Positions 52,502 through 62,197 of a DNA stretch of 64,000 bases are shown here, piece after piece (position 1 is the stretch's first letter; every line of letters begins with the position of its first letter). Under the pieces are notes generated by a model. The model saw nothing but the letters and a program-made list of their open reading frames with translations, was not told the DNA's origin and searched no databases. The position numbers and the translations under genes are program-made. Origin of the DNA: Denitrovibrio acetiphilus DSM 12809. GTDB taxonomy: Bacteria > Chrysiogenota > Deferribacteres > Deferribacterales > Geovibrionaceae. Location: contig NC_013943.1 in the NCBI RefSeq assembly GCF_000025725.1, forward strand, positions 992,001 through 1,056,000. The letters are read 5' to 3'.

Positions 52502-55021
52502 TTACTTGATGTTATTATCGTTTATTATATTGTTCAATTTCTGCATGAGATCTTCTGCTATTTGGAAAAGTTCGTATATGCTTTCTCTGGCACTCTCTCT
52601 GTTGCCTGCCTGAGTGTTGCTGACAACCGTTGCTGCTAAGGCATGTACACGCTGGTGTATCGGTTCCAGTGCTTTGAATTCGGGCAGGTTTCCGTGGATT
52701 TCAACCCCTTTGGAGTAATAGAATTTACCAAAAGCACAGCTATGGTGGTCAATAGTGATGTCCGCGGTTTCTGTTCTTGTTCCTTCGTATACTGCGTAAA
52801 CTTTATTCAGATATATAAGGTGCTGAAGTTTTGCTATTGCAAACATAGATGACGTACTCTTAAGTTTATATTCACTGAAGAGACCACTTGTGTACATTAT
52901 GTTTTCAATGAGGCTTTTTATATTGGCAGAGAGATATCCGAGCTCTTCTTTGGATTTGGCAGAAGACATAGACACTGTTTCTATACTGCTTGCTATCTCT
53001 GTTGTGACAGCGGACTGTTCGTCAACGGCACTGGAAACACCAAGAATATTATTGGAGAGGCTTTCCACAGCGCTCATGATATTGGAGAAATTTTCTGATG
53101 TTTGTGTGTCGATCTCTGACTGCTGGATAACGAGGTCAGAGACAATCACTGCTTCAGTGTTTGCTGTCTGCACGCGCCCCTGCATCTCTTTGACCATTTT
53201 ACGTATATCTTCTGTTGAGTCCTGAGTTTTTTCGGCAAGTTTTCTTACTTCGTCGGCAACAACGGCAAAGCCTCTGCCTGCCTCACCTGCCCTTGCAGCC
53301 TCAATTGCAGCATTAAGAGCAAGCAGGTTAGTCTGTTCTGATATATCATTGATTACAGTAATTACATTTTCGATCTCTGTGGCGTGACCGGTAAGCTTAT
53401 GTATTTCACCTGTGAGAGCTTCTATTTTCTGTCTCATGTTTACAGAGATTTCTTCAGAACGTTTGATTATTTCGCCCCCCTGTCTGGAGACATGGACAAC
53501 TTCTTCGTTCTGGGCGGCGGCATCTGATGTGTTGTTCGCAATATCACTTATGGAAGAACTCATCTGTTCTGCAGCGGTTGCAACCTGTGATGCCATATCA
53601 TTTGTTTCTTCGAGTGAATATTTAACAGTATCTGATGCCTTGATAATAGGAACCAGTGACTCTGCTGTTCCTGCGAGACCATGTATTAGCTGTGTAAAGC
53701 TTTCGTCCAGATTGTCCAGTACTTTGTTAAAAGAAATGGAGAGCTCTTTGGTTTCTCCTGTGCTGCCTGCATCAAGCCTTTTGGTGAGATCTCCAGAGCC
53801 TTCTGAAAGTTGCTTAAGGATGGCTGATGTAGAGCTTATGCTTCCGGCTATCCCTTTTGCTATGAAAATTGTAACAAATCCGCCAAGGAGAACCATTATT
53901 CCCGCTATGAACATTATTTTAAGTACGAGTTTGTTTGTTTCGGCAGCCAGCATTTTGGTTTTTTCTGCGATGGCGTCATCAATATCGTCTGTATATATTC
54001 CGGTACCTATTATCCAGTTCATCGGTTCGAACAGACGGACGTATGACATTTTGGGTTGTGGAGTGTCTTTGCCTGGTTTGGGCCAGAGGTAGCTTACAAA
54101 GCCACTGCCGTCCTTTTTAGTAGCGTTTATCATGGCTATAAAAATATTCTCATCACGGTTTGGACCGGCGACATTGTATTTTTTTTCTGAGAGCGGTTTT
54201 CCGTTCAGCTGCGGAGCTATTGGGTGCATTACCATTTTCGGCTCAGGCAGGTCGGTGTCATTTATCCAGAAATATCCTGTTCCGTTGTCGTACTTGTACT
54301 TTGCAACATCAGTCAGAATGTTAGAGATAGCGTCATCCACTGCGTCATCAACATAAACACCTGTCCCTATAACCCAGCCCCATGGTTCAAAAAGTCTGAC
54401 ATACGATAACTTTGGCTGGGGGGTGTCTTTACCTGGTTTAGGCCAGAGGTATCCGACAAAACCTTCTTTGTCTTTCTCGACTGTTTTGACCATTGCGCTG
54501 AACAGGTTTTCGTTATTTTCTGCGACATTATATTTTTCTGCTGAAAGTATTTGCCCGTCAAGCTGGTACGCTATGGGGTGCATGATCATCTTAGGGTAGG
54601 GTTTCCCTGTGTCATTAATCCAGATGTAGCCCGTTCCGCTGTCGTAACGCACAGCTTTGACAAGGTTCTGAGCTTCACTTTTAGCTTGAGATTCGCTTAC
54701 TTCACCGTTCTGATAAGATTTGTATATCTGTTCTATCTGTGAAAACGTTGAGTCGATTACAGAGTTAAGTCTTTTGCCGTAAACGTTTTGTATGTATTCC
54801 TTCTGGGTAGAGTTTTCAAAAGTGCTGGTGACAGATTCAAATGTGACGTCAAGAAGACTTTCCAGCTTTTGTTCCACTCTTTTATATTCTGTTTGCCTGA
54901 AATTTTCGAGATTGATTTTTTCACGGCTTTTTATGCTGTAAATGCTGAGTGCTGTAACTATTCCTATGGTTATAATGATTAATGCAATTGTACTAAGAGC
55001 AATTTTGTTGGCTATCTTCAT
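52502..55021 (-). CDS. Chemoreceptor with tandem Cache domains and C-terminal CZB zinc domain
   Basis: An 839-residue methyl-accepting chemotaxis protein. Membrane helices near residues 8-28 and 375-395 enclose two similar single-Cache domains ([20 protein letters not shown] and [20 protein letters not shown], each ending in [12 protein letters not shown]...SYVRLFEP). A HAMP region follows, then the signalling hairpin ([21 protein letters not shown]). The C-terminus is a CZB domain ([15 protein letters not shown] and HQRVHAL), a zinc-binding module in soluble and membrane chemoreceptors. The start at 55021 follows GGGGAG; an ATG 12 bases upstream lacks one. The Cache pair keeps recent duplication at DNA level. 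Confidence 0.9.
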   Translation of the reverse strand: MKIANKIALSTIALIIITIGIVTALSIYSIKSREKINLENFRQTEYKRVEQKLESLLDVTFESVTSTFENSTQKEYIQNVYGKRLNSVIDSTFSQIEQIYKSYQNGEVSESQAKSEAQNLVKAVRYDSGTGYIWINDTGKPYPKMIMHPIAYQLDGQILSAEKYNVAENNENLFSAMVKTVEKDKEGFVGYLWPKPGKDTPQPKLSYVRLFEPWGWVIGTGVYVDDAVDDAISNILTDVAKYKYDNGTGYFWINDTDLPEPKMVMHPIAPQLNGKPLSEKKYNVAGPNRDENIFIAMINATKKDGSGFVSYLWPKPGKDTPQPKMSYVRLFEPMNWIIGTGIYTDDIDDAIAEKTKMLAAETNKLVLKIMFIAGIMVLLGGFVTIFIAKGIAGSISSTSAILKQLSEGSGDLTKRLDAGSTGETKELSISFNKVLDNLDESFTQLIHGLAGTAESLVPIIKASDTVKYSLEETNDMASQVATAAEQMSSSISDIANNTSDAAAQNEEVVHVSRQGGEIIKRSEEISVNMRQKIEALTGEIHKLTGHATEIENVITVINDISEQTNLLALNAAIEAARAGEAGRGFAVVADEVRKLAEKTQDSTEDIRKMVKEMQGRVQTANTEAVIVSDLVIQQSEIDTQTSENFSNIMSAVESLSNNILGVSSAVDEQSAVTTEIASSIETVSMSSAKSKEELGYLSANIKSLIENIMYTSGLFSEYKLKSTSSMFAIAKLQHLIYLNKVYAVYEGTRTETADITIDHHSCAFGKFYYSKGVEIHGNLPEFKALEPIHQRVHALAATVVSNTQAGNRESARESIYELFQIAEDLMQKLNNIINDNNIK

Positions 55022-55273
55022 GTCTCTCCCCATGTCTTAAATGAGTTATTATAACATATGGTTGAGTATGTTGTTATTGTATTTAGCATTTTTTCTATGA
55101 AAAAAAATATCTGTTTTCTTGTGTATATGTATCCTTTCTGTTAGTTGTTTTTAGATGTTTTCTTCTTTTTTGAGCTTTGTAAGATCTTGATATAATAGTA
55201 TAATTTATTGAGTGTGGACAAATTGATGTATTGTGCTAATATAGCGGTAGCATATATATATTCGGAGCATAAG

Positions 55274-55642
55274 ATGGTCTCTCATGACAAATTGGGTGAA
55301 TTAACTGTTCTATACGTTGAAGATGACGACATTACAAGGGAAATGGCGTACAGAATGCTGTCTAAATATTTTAAAGTTGTCCACCCTGCTTCCGACGGGA
55401 AAGAGGGGCTCGGTAAGTATAGAGAGTTCAGGCCTGATCTGATCATTACAGACCTCTCAATGCCAGAAATGAGCGGCTTTGAAATGATTGAAAAGATACG
55501 TGAAATCGATTCAGAAACTCCAATTATTGTGACGACAGCATATAGAAGCGAAGCTGAGTCTATTCAGGGCGTTAGCGATATTGTGTACAAACCTGTGAAC
55601 AAGAAACTTCTGCTTCAAGCCGTTTGCGAACTCGAACTCTGA
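55274..55642 (+). CDS. Single-domain response regulator
   Basis: A 122-residue receiver domain: acidic pocket VEDDD, phospho-acceptor Asp in DLIITDLSMPEMSG, Thr in VTTAYRSEA and Lys in VYKPVNKK. No output domain, so it acts by protein contact, as CheY-like proteins do. The ATG at 55274 follows GGAG; a longer start at 55208 is less likely. Divergent from the chemoreceptor gene, it may have worked with the broken kinase. Confidence 0.85.
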   Translation: MVSHDKLGELTVLYVEDDDITREMAYRMLSKYFKVVHPASDGKEGLGKYREFRPDLIITDLSMPEMSGFEMIEKIREIDSETPIIVTTAYRSEAESIQGVSDIVYKPVNKKLLLQAVCELEL

Positions 55643-55731
55643 TTTGCTTGAATCTCAGGTTCGAAATGAATTGTAATTAATTATTTTTGTCATTATATTG
55701 TAAGAAATATTTTATATCGCTGCGGGGAAAA

Positions 55732-56070
55732 ATGGAAAATAAAGTTGATGTTTTTAAAGCACTAGGTGACAACAACAGGCTTCGCATACTTAGCATGCTA
55801 AATGTTCGCGAGCTTTGTGTGTGTGAAATTAATGCTGTACTTAAAGTCTCAATGTCTACAATATCGTCTCACCTTAAAATATTGCGTAATGCAGGTCTTG
55901 TAACTTCCCGTAAAGATGGCAGATGGATAATCTACAGGCTTGAAACGAGTAACGGTGAGAGAGCTGCGCTTATAAGACAGAGCCTTGGTTTTATTGCCGA
56001 AGAGCAGGATATCAAGGACGATCTTAAAAAACTGGGAACTGTTTCACCTGAAAACTGTTCCACAGTCTGA
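55732..56070 (+). CDS. ArsR-family metalloregulator
   Basis: A 112-residue winged-helix repressor: FKALGDNNRLRILSMLNVRELCVCEINAVLKVSMSTISSHL-type start (given in parts: KALGDNNRLRIL, ELCVCEI, MSTISSHLKIL). The Cys pair in ELCVCEI occupies the alpha-3N metal-thiol site of ArsR/CadC. A third Cys near the end (ENCSTV) could complete an arsenite or soft-metal site. No adjacent resistance gene is obvious. GGGGAAAA precedes the ATG. Confidence 0.85.
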   Translation: MENKVDVFKALGDNNRLRILSMLNVRELCVCEINAVLKVSMSTISSHLKILRNAGLVTSRKDGRWIIYRLETSNGERAALIRQSLGFIAEEQDIKDDLKKLGTVSPENCSTV

Positions 56071-56123
56071 GCCATTCACATCCTCTTTGTTTTAGTATAT
56101 AGTACCTTTTCAAGGAGGCTGAT

Positions 56124-58679
56124 GTGAGTATGATTATACCTGGTGATGGAATACTTACCCTTGTTGGGGGGCTGCGGTACGGAGACCATGTGGTCTTTCA
56201 GACGGAAGAAGCACTCGGCTATAGATTAGTAGTGGAATCTTTGCTCCAGGATATTAGTGTTAATCACGAATCTATCCACCATATCAAATATTATCAGGGA
56301 CCTGACAAACTCAGAATTGATTCTGACTTAATGCAGAAACATCTTGTAGATCCTTATAAAGGTTTTGAGTTTTTTGTTGAGGATACCTGCGCCTATATAG
56401 ACACTCTGAAGCAGGGTGATATCGTTTTTATGGACTGCCTCACAAGCCTTATGGCGTTCTGGGGTTCTGACTGGCTGGCAGGATATGCTTACCACATGAT
56501 AGTGGAAAAGATGAAAGAGAAGAATATTACCTCTTTTATGAGCATGATCAAGAAATGTCAGCGTCAGTTTACAGTAAAAAAGGTCACTGAAGCTGCTTCC
56601 GTTGTTGTCCGTGTTATGAAAGATAATGTCGGCAGGCACTGCCTTCTGCCGAGAAAAGCGGACGGCAGACATTCCAATGTCATGTATAAACCATATATCC
56701 TTGATGTAAAGAAGAGCGTTCGTCCTGTTATGGATAACGTTGAAGCTATGGAAGTGATCACTCCGCCGGACAAGAGAAGCGACATGCAGTATTACCACTG
56801 TCTGGACAAGCTTTTTCTCGGGGATCAGAGTGAACACTTTGATGAAAAGAAAGCGATACGCAGACTCTGCATGATAATGATGGGCGAGGATGAGAGGATT
56901 ATAAATCTTGCCTGTAAATACTTTAACCTGCATGAGCTGAAACTGATCCGAAGAAGAACCATAGGTTCAGGATTTATCGGTGGTAAAGCAACCGGTATGC
57001 TCATAGCCAGAAAGATTGTCAAAGAAAGCCATCCAGAAATTTATGAAAAACACTCCGAGCCTGATGACAGCTTTTTTCTGGGGGCGGATGTTTTCTATAC
57101 ATTTATGATCTATAACGGTCTCTGGAAAGACTATAAAGGGTTTATCGAATCTGCTGACACTATCAAAGCCAAGAAACTCTACAGGAAAATTCTCAATGCG
57201 AAGATGCCTCCGGAAGTTATCGAAAGGATGGACGACCTTATAGATTATTTCGGTCATTACCCCATTATCGCACGCTCCAGCAGTCTTCTGGAAGATAGCT
57301 TTGAGAGTTCCTTTGCGGGTAAGTATGAAAGTAAGTTCTGTATCCTTACTGGTGACGATGAGACTATGACACGTCAGCTATCAGATATCTTCAAAGCAAT
57401 ATATGCAAGTATGTTCAGCTCTGAGGCGGTTAAATACAGGCGTTTTTACGAGATCAAAGGTCGACCTGATATTATGTCTATAATAATCCAGAGGGTGTCC
57501 GGTGTCTTCAACGGCGACTACTACTTTCCCCATCTTGCCGGAGTAGGACACTCGTATAATTCATACATATGGGACAAAAAGATAGATCCGGAGTCCGGAC
57601 TTGTTCGTCTGGTTTCAGGACTTGGAACCAAAGCAGTAGACAATGCCGGCGGTGACTATGCCCGTATGATAGCTTTGAACCGTCCGGATGATTATCCTAT
57701 GCCGGGGATGGAAAACAGACGGCAGTATTCACAACGGTCAATGGAGGTCGTTGATACGTATAGCAACATGGTACGTGAACTTAAACCGGCAGACCTTGAT
57801 GACGGTACAGATAATAACTTTATGAAATACATTGCCTCCCGCGATTACGAAATCGAGAGACAGCTCGCATCCGCCCTCGGTGGGAATACAAAAGCGTGGT
57901 ATATCTCCCATGATCACGTTATCAAAAATACCAATGTACTCTCATCCCTCGGCAAGTTGATGAAAACCATCGAAAATGTTTATAATCATCCTGTTGAGAT
58001 TGAGTTTACTGTAAATTTTAAAGATGATGAAAAATACAGAATCAATATACTTCAATGCAGACCTGTTCAGGTGCAGAAGATAGGGCAGGGGGTCGTCCTC
58101 GGGGGGACAGAATCTGAGTACGAAGTTTTTAAGGCTTCGGGAACTTTCCTCGGAGGGAGTAATTCCCTCGTGCTGGACACGGTTGTGTATGTTGACTGGG
58201 ACGAATATATAAAGCTGTCGTCAGATAAAAAGAGAGATTGTGCTGATATCATAGGCGTACTAAACAACAGGGTAAAAGAAAAGGGGCATAACTGCCTTCT
58301 TATGGGGTATGGCAGATGGGGTTCCAGTGTTACAGCCCTGGGGGTTCCTGTGGCGTTCAGCCAGATTAATTCGATGAAGGCTGTCATAGAAATAGGGCAT
58401 ATAGAGAAAGGGATGGTTCCGGAGTTGTCCTACGGAACCCATTTTTTCCATGATGTTGTTGAATCAAAGATAGCGTATATCTCTGTTCTGGATAATAACG
58501 AGACATTTCATCTCAGTAATACCATAACAAAAAGACATAATATGATACGTAAAGTGCTGGATGATATCACCGGTTTCGAAAATGTAGTAAAATATTACCG
58601 TTTTCCGAAAAGACCGCTAAGACTGGTCACAGATATCAGCACTAACGAAGTTGTGCTTTACAGGTCGAAGAGGCTCTAG
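56124..58679 (+). CDS. PEP/pyruvate-binding domain protein of non-canonical architecture
   Basis: An 851-residue protein. From about residue 280 it has a PPDK/PEP-synthase N-terminal ATP-grasp domain (GGKATGMLIARKIV, IARSSSLLEDSFESSFAGKY, and INILQCRPVQ at its end). The first 200 residues look like a RecA/KaiC-type fold without Walker A (GGLRYGDHVVFQTEE, QGDIVFMDCLTSL). The phospho-His domain and the PEP-binding barrel of PEP synthase are absent; an unknown 170-residue C-terminal domain replaces them. GTG start with AAGGAGG five bases upstream. Function unknown; it may phosphorylate a protein or small molecule using ATP. Confidence 0.8.
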   Translation: MSMIIPGDGILTLVGGLRYGDHVVFQTEEALGYRLVVESLLQDISVNHESIHHIKYYQGPDKLRIDSDLMQKHLVDPYKGFEFFVEDTCAYIDTLKQGDIVFMDCLTSLMAFWGSDWLAGYAYHMIVEKMKEKNITSFMSMIKKCQRQFTVKKVTEAASVVVRVMKDNVGRHCLLPRKADGRHSNVMYKPYILDVKKSVRPVMDNVEAMEVITPPDKRSDMQYYHCLDKLFLGDQSEHFDEKKAIRRLCMIMMGEDERIINLACKYFNLHELKLIRRRTIGSGFIGGKATGMLIARKIVKESHPEIYEKHSEPDDSFFLGADVFYTFMIYNGLWKDYKGFIESADTIKAKKLYRKILNAKMPPEVIERMDDLIDYFGHYPIIARSSSLLEDSFESSFAGKYESKFCILTGDDETMTRQLSDIFKAIYASMFSSEAVKYRRFYEIKGRPDIMSIIIQRVSGVFNGDYYFPHLAGVGHSYNSYIWDKKIDPESGLVRLVSGLGTKAVDNAGGDYARMIALNRPDDYPMPGMENRRQYSQRSMEVVDTYSNMVRELKPADLDDGTDNNFMKYIASRDYEIERQLASALGGNTKAWYISHDHVIKNTNVLSSLGKLMKTIENVYNHPVEIEFTVNFKDDEKYRINILQCRPVQVQKIGQGVVLGGTESEYEVFKASGTFLGGSNSLVLDTVVYVDWDEYIKLSSDKKRDCADIIGVLNNRVKEKGHNCLLMGYGRWGSSVTALGVPVAFSQINSMKAVIEIGHIEKGMVPELSYGTHFFHDVVESKIAYISVLDNNETFHLSNTITKRHNMIRKVLDDITGFENVVKYYRFPKRPLRLVTDISTNEVVLYRSKRL

Positions 58680-58954
58680 GCTTCTTCTTCCTCTGTGTCT
58701 TCGCCGTCTTCGTCGAGTTCGAGCTGGTCAGTATCAATAAGTGCGAGATCTCCGGCAGTTATTGCAAGACCGACTTCTATGCAATTGTATATGAACTCTT
58801 CAAAAGCCATGTTATTTGTTTTTGCAGATTCGTTCACGTCTTCAAACATCTCTTTGTCCATAGAAAAAGAGAAGTTCATCATTTCACCGTCTTGTTCCGG
58901 ACCTGAATTACATCCACAAGAACCGTTATTGTCATCACCGCTACAGCAGCCCAT
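58676..58954 (-). CDS. Small acidic protein with Cys-rich N-terminus
   Basis: A 92-residue protein: Cys-rich start (CCSGDDNNGSCGCNSG), a helical middle (KEMFEDVNESAKTNNMAFEEFIYN) and an acidic tail (DEDGEDTEEEEA). The helical part resembles ribbon-helix-helix-like or NifX-accessory small proteins but no family is certain. The four Cys could bind a metal. Its stop codon overlaps that of the convergent PEP-binding gene. GGTGAACT precedes the ATG. Confidence 0.65.
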   Translation of the reverse strand: MGCCSGDDNNGSCGCNSGPEQDGEMMNFSFSMDKEMFEDVNESAKTNNMAFEEFIYNCIEVGLAITAGDLALIDTDQLELDEDGEDTEEEEA

Positions 58955-59039
58955 AGTTCACCTCATAAGATTTTACTAGGGTTTTAACAGGTTTTAAGTA
59001 ATAATGCAAACAATGAATAACTATTTGTCCGGGGGATTT

Positions 59040-59819
59040 ATGCGTGCTGCTGCTGTGCAGATTAATCTTTCAGGTATCAAAGAGCAAAATCTTGAAAAGT
59101 CTTTGATGTATATAAAGAAAGCATCAGATTGCGATCTCGTTGTTCTGCCGGAGATGGTAATGGGAAACAGAGGGGATGGGGTTGAACTCTATCAGCTTGC
59201 AGAAGATGTTGAGACAGGCAGTTTTGCCAGCTCTCTCCGAAATGCCGCTGTCAGATATCAAGTTGATGTCTGTGCATGCCTGTGGGAAGAAACCGGAACA
59301 GAAAAAGTCTATAATACTGCGGTCGTCTATGGTTCTGACGGCAGTATAAAGGCAAAATACAGAAAGCTTCACCTTTTTGATGCTCTGTCATTTACAGAAT
59401 CAGATTATATGCTGAGAGGTTCGGAGCGTCCTCCTGTTTTTGAGAGCGGTGGGATTAAGTGCGGGCTTTCTATATGTTATGACCTTCGCTTTCCTGAGAC
59501 ATACAGAAGCCTTGTAAAGCGGGGGGCAGAGCTTTTTATAGTTCCTGCGGCATGGTACGGGGGAGAACTTAAAATTGAACACCTGCATACCCTTCTGCGA
59601 ACAAGAGCTTTAGAAAATACATGTTATGCTCTTACAGCTAATCTTTGCGGAGGGAATTTCTCAGGTTATTCCGTGTCATTCGGACCATTTGCAGAGGAAT
59701 GTTCTGCTTTGCAAAATGATGAAGGGCTTTTGGTTATCGAAGTGGATAAAAAGCACCTGTCAGAGGTCAGATCAAAATTGCCTTGTCTTGAAAATTTCAG
59801 AAATGATATCTTTTTGTAA
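59040..59819 (+). CDS. Carbon-nitrogen hydrolase (nitrilase superfamily)
   Basis: A 259-residue enzyme with the Glu-Lys-Cys triad: Glu in VVLPEMVMG, Lys in KYRKLHLFD and Cys in GLSICYDLRFPE. The length and the motif around Cys resemble omega-amidase/YafV-like or deaminated-glutathione amidases (Nit1). No secretion signal. The ATG at 59040 follows GGGGGA; an earlier start at 59004 lacks one. Monocistronic. Confidence 0.88.
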   Translation: MRAAAVQINLSGIKEQNLEKSLMYIKKASDCDLVVLPEMVMGNRGDGVELYQLAEDVETGSFASSLRNAAVRYQVDVCACLWEETGTEKVYNTAVVYGSDGSIKAKYRKLHLFDALSFTESDYMLRGSERPPVFESGGIKCGLSICYDLRFPETYRSLVKRGAELFIVPAAWYGGELKIEHLHTLLRTRALENTCYALTANLCGGNFSGYSVSFGPFAEECSALQNDEGLLVIEVDKKHLSEVRSKLPCLENFRNDIFL

Positions 59820-59941
59820 TTTTTTTAATTTGTTTAACTACTGAAGTCTTGTTTTCTTATTTCTCGACAGGTATAATTTTGAAAATATGATATTATAAAC
59901 AATAGTTCAAACAAAATGAAATTTATGATTGGAGATAAAAC

Positions 59942-61387
59942 ATGCGTATTTCTCTTATATCTGTATTGCTTCTTCTTTCGCTGATTCTTACATCATGTGG
60001 AGGAGGAGTGGGGAGCTCTGCATCAGATGAACCTCGTGTTGCATTTGACCTTAAATTTAAGAACTCAAGGATAGTTGACGGCGATTTTTATGTCAGCAAT
60101 ACATTGCTTGAAAAAGTTACAATCTCGTATAACAACGGAGAAGATTCTTCCGGTGAGCAGGATGTTACAGCGGAAGCTCCCAACGGCTTAGTTCAGTTAA
60201 CTGGTTTAACAACAGGAACAACCTATAATCTGACTATAACTGCCTATACAGTTGGTAATGTTCAGGCATGCACAGGCAGTGCGTCTGTGCTTATCAGTGA
60301 AAGCGCAGAGAATACAGTCAATCTTCAGTGTACATTTTCAGATAACTTTGCGCTGGGTAATGCTATTTATGATTTTGTCAGTGCTGTTACTGAAGAGTCC
60401 CCCAGTGCGGAAAAAATCAGCCCGTATGTTGCAGACAGCTTCGGAGTTTTTTACGGGTATGACAGAGACGAGTTTATTGATGATCTCCTTCAGGACTCGT
60501 GGTTTGAGTTTGGCGATGCCAATGTTTCTCTGGTGAAAACAGAAGTCAATGTTGCATCAATAGACCCTGAGGGGACAGATTCTGAATTCAAAATAAACTT
60601 TAGCGACGGATCTGTTTTCAGAGAGAAAGCAGTATTGGTTAAAGAAAATGGTACATGGAAACTGTCCGGAAACAATAGAAAATACGAATCTGATCTGGCG
60701 GCTGAAATCTATAATATCTTACCGATAGGATACAGCGGTGGTAACGGAACCATGTTTTCCGGTGTCAGTGCCAGGTTTACTGACGATAAAGGACAAGTTG
60801 ATAATATCGTTGTTTCCGGTGATGCGATTACTATGCCCTACACCTTTATCAAAGAATCGTGCGTAGATTGTGAGGGGTTTGAAATTTATAAACCGGACAC
60901 ACCTTCTTTGCCGGAAATATCTGCAAATTCTTTTATAGACCTTTACAGTAGCGGTGCAAACCCGTCCGTTGCAGAGGATCAAATCTACTCAATAGAGACT
61001 ACATATTCAGACAGTAGTGATGATTTGTATGAATATACTGTTAAAGGCTTTCCTGTTGACCCGGAAACTGTAACCAATGATTATTTTATCACACTTAACG
61101 ATTTAGAGAATTTTGACCACATGCAGATGATAGATACTGGGGAATTCAGTTTTTCTCTGACAAAACCGACAGCTTATGACGCAGAAAGGATGACGTTTAA
61201 ATTAGTTTATACTCTGGAGGACAATACAAGTGGTGAAATAGAACGGTCGATTCCGTTGGATGGTGGAGTTTTCACAGGTGATTTTGGTCAACTTTTTGAG
61301 ACAGCACCTCTTTTAGTTTCTATGTATTTCACAGCTTATGATGGCACAGGGCAGCTTTACACCACTGTTTATGAATTGCCATTTTAA
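59942..61387 (+). CDS. Lipoprotein with fibronectin-like N-terminal domain
   Basis: A 481-residue lipoprotein: lipobox LTSC (Cys19) followed by a short Gly-rich linker. Residues about 30-130 look like a fibronectin-III-like beta domain (NGLVQLTGLTTGTTYNLTITAYT). The middle (PSAEKISPYVADSFGVFYGYDRDEFIDDLL... FRE KAVLVKENGTWKLSG) resembles NTF2-like domains. No known family. AATTGGAGATAAAAC precedes the ATG. The layout resembles the operon's large lipoprotein only in its N-terminus. Confidence 0.65.
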   Translation: MRISLISVLLLLSLILTSCGGGVGSSASDEPRVAFDLKFKNSRIVDGDFYVSNTLLEKVTISYNNGEDSSGEQDVTAEAPNGLVQLTGLTTGTTYNLTITAYTVGNVQACTGSASVLISESAENTVNLQCTFSDNFALGNAIYDFVSAVTEESPSAEKISPYVADSFGVFYGYDRDEFIDDLLQDSWFEFGDANVSLVKTEVNVASIDPEGTDSEFKINFSDGSVFREKAVLVKENGTWKLSGNNRKYESDLAAEIYNILPIGYSGGNGTMFSGVSARFTDDKGQVDNIVVSGDAITMPYTFIKESCVDCEGFEIYKPDTPSLPEISANSFIDLYSSGANPSVAEDQIYSIETTYSDSSDDLYEYTVKGFPVDPETVTNDYFITLNDLENFDHMQMIDTGEFSFSLTKPTAYDAERMTFKLVYTLEDNTSGEIERSIPLDGGVFTGDFGQLFETAPLLVSMYFTAYDGTGQLYTTVYELPF

Positions 61388-61579
61388 AATGATCTGCTTT
61401 TTCTGCGAGTATCATACGGCAGCTTAACAGTTAAGGATTATTTGACTCTTTTAACATGTTTTGCAAATATTTAACATTGGTTTGAAAAAATCTGTGCTAA
61501 TCTTTTGATACAATTTTGACGGTGGCGAGATACAGCCTCCTCAAGGTAATATCTTTTTATATATTAGCAGGAGAGATTC

Positions 61580-61798
61580 ATGGCGAAGACTAAAATGTCC
61601 TTTAAGTGCAAAGAATGTGGTGAGAAGATCGTTGTAAAAGAGCCTGGTGTTTGTCGTTGTGAAGAGTGTGGTTCGCTTTATAAAGCTTTTTTTGAAGTCA
61701 AAAAAAAAAGTAGACAAGAAGTAGTGTCACAAAGTATCGAAGTTTCACGCAATGACGATTCAATAATGAAGTTTTATGGCGGACATAAGAGCGCCTGA
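61580..61798 (+). CDS. Small zinc-ribbon protein
   Basis: A 72-residue protein with two Cys pairs (CKECGEK and CRCEECGS), the pattern of a zinc ribbon as in small RNA/DNA-binding or regulatory proteins. A basic stretch (VKKKSRQEVV) follows. AGGAGAG precedes the ATG. Monocistronic. No specific family recognised. Confidence 0.75.
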   Translation: MAKTKMSFKCKECGEKIVVKEPGVCRCEECGSLYKAFFEVKKKSRQEVVSQSIEVSRNDDSIMKFYGGHKSA

Positions 61799-61970
61799 GC
61801 TCTGTACTCCGTTTAACTGTTTGGCTGCCATGCTTTACCTGAATGAGTTTTATACAGACTTACAGTTCTAATCAGTTTAAGATGGTTAGTCAGCATATTA
61901 TTTTTTTATTTCTTTCTGCTGCTGTCAATAACTACAATCGTCAAAACATTGAAATATACTAGTTGGTCAA

Positions 61971-62166
61971 ATAGATTCCCCCATGTAACCCCTTGATTCT
62001 ATTGCAAAATACGTCACTGCGAAGCCCGCAGGGGTGTGGCAGTCTCTGGACTCGTTAATCCTGAGATTGCTTCGTCATTACATTCCTTGCAATGACTTAT
62101 AAGCTCTAAAGCTGTGATTAGCTCATTCATCCACGCATAAATGCGTGGTGTTTTGTCTTCAACCGT
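61971..62166 (-). mobile_element. Non-autonomous IS200-like element (no transposase)
   Basis: A 196-bp element in inverse orientation with both ends of the IS200 at 49761. The left end has the hairpin CCACGCAT-AA-ATGCGTGG (62131-62148) with flanking GAAGACA-AACACC and GATGAATGAGC shared. The right end has GGGGGAATCTAT (61971-61982 complement). It abuts TTTAT like the full element. It lacks the transposase gene and could be mobilised by the TnpA at 49828. Confidence 0.75.
62013..62096. repeat. Long imperfect hairpin of GTCATTGC type within the element
   Basis: Arms GTCACTGCGAAG...GGCAGTCTC and GAGATTGCTTCGTCATTAC...TGCAATGAC pair imperfectly over about 34 bases. The motif belongs to the widespread GTCATTGCGA/GCAATCTC palindromic repeats. 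A hairpin nested between IS200-like ends suggests a palindrome-associated transposable element. Confidence 0.6.
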
Positions 62167-62197
62167 ATAAAACTACGCAATTAACCTAGGCTGATAC

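Larger units (their letters stand above)
61799..62197. other. Intergenic region, 399 bases, holding a gene-less IS200-like element
   Basis: No coding frame. About half of it is the element at 61971-62166 with its internal hairpin repeat. The remaining 170 bases after the zinc-ribbon gene show nothing recognisable. Confidence 0.6.

Noticed and set aside
56328-56933. A 201-codon frame on the minus strand inside the PEP-binding gene
   Set aside because: Antisense shadow; the plus-strand gene has clear domains and a strong ribosome-binding site.
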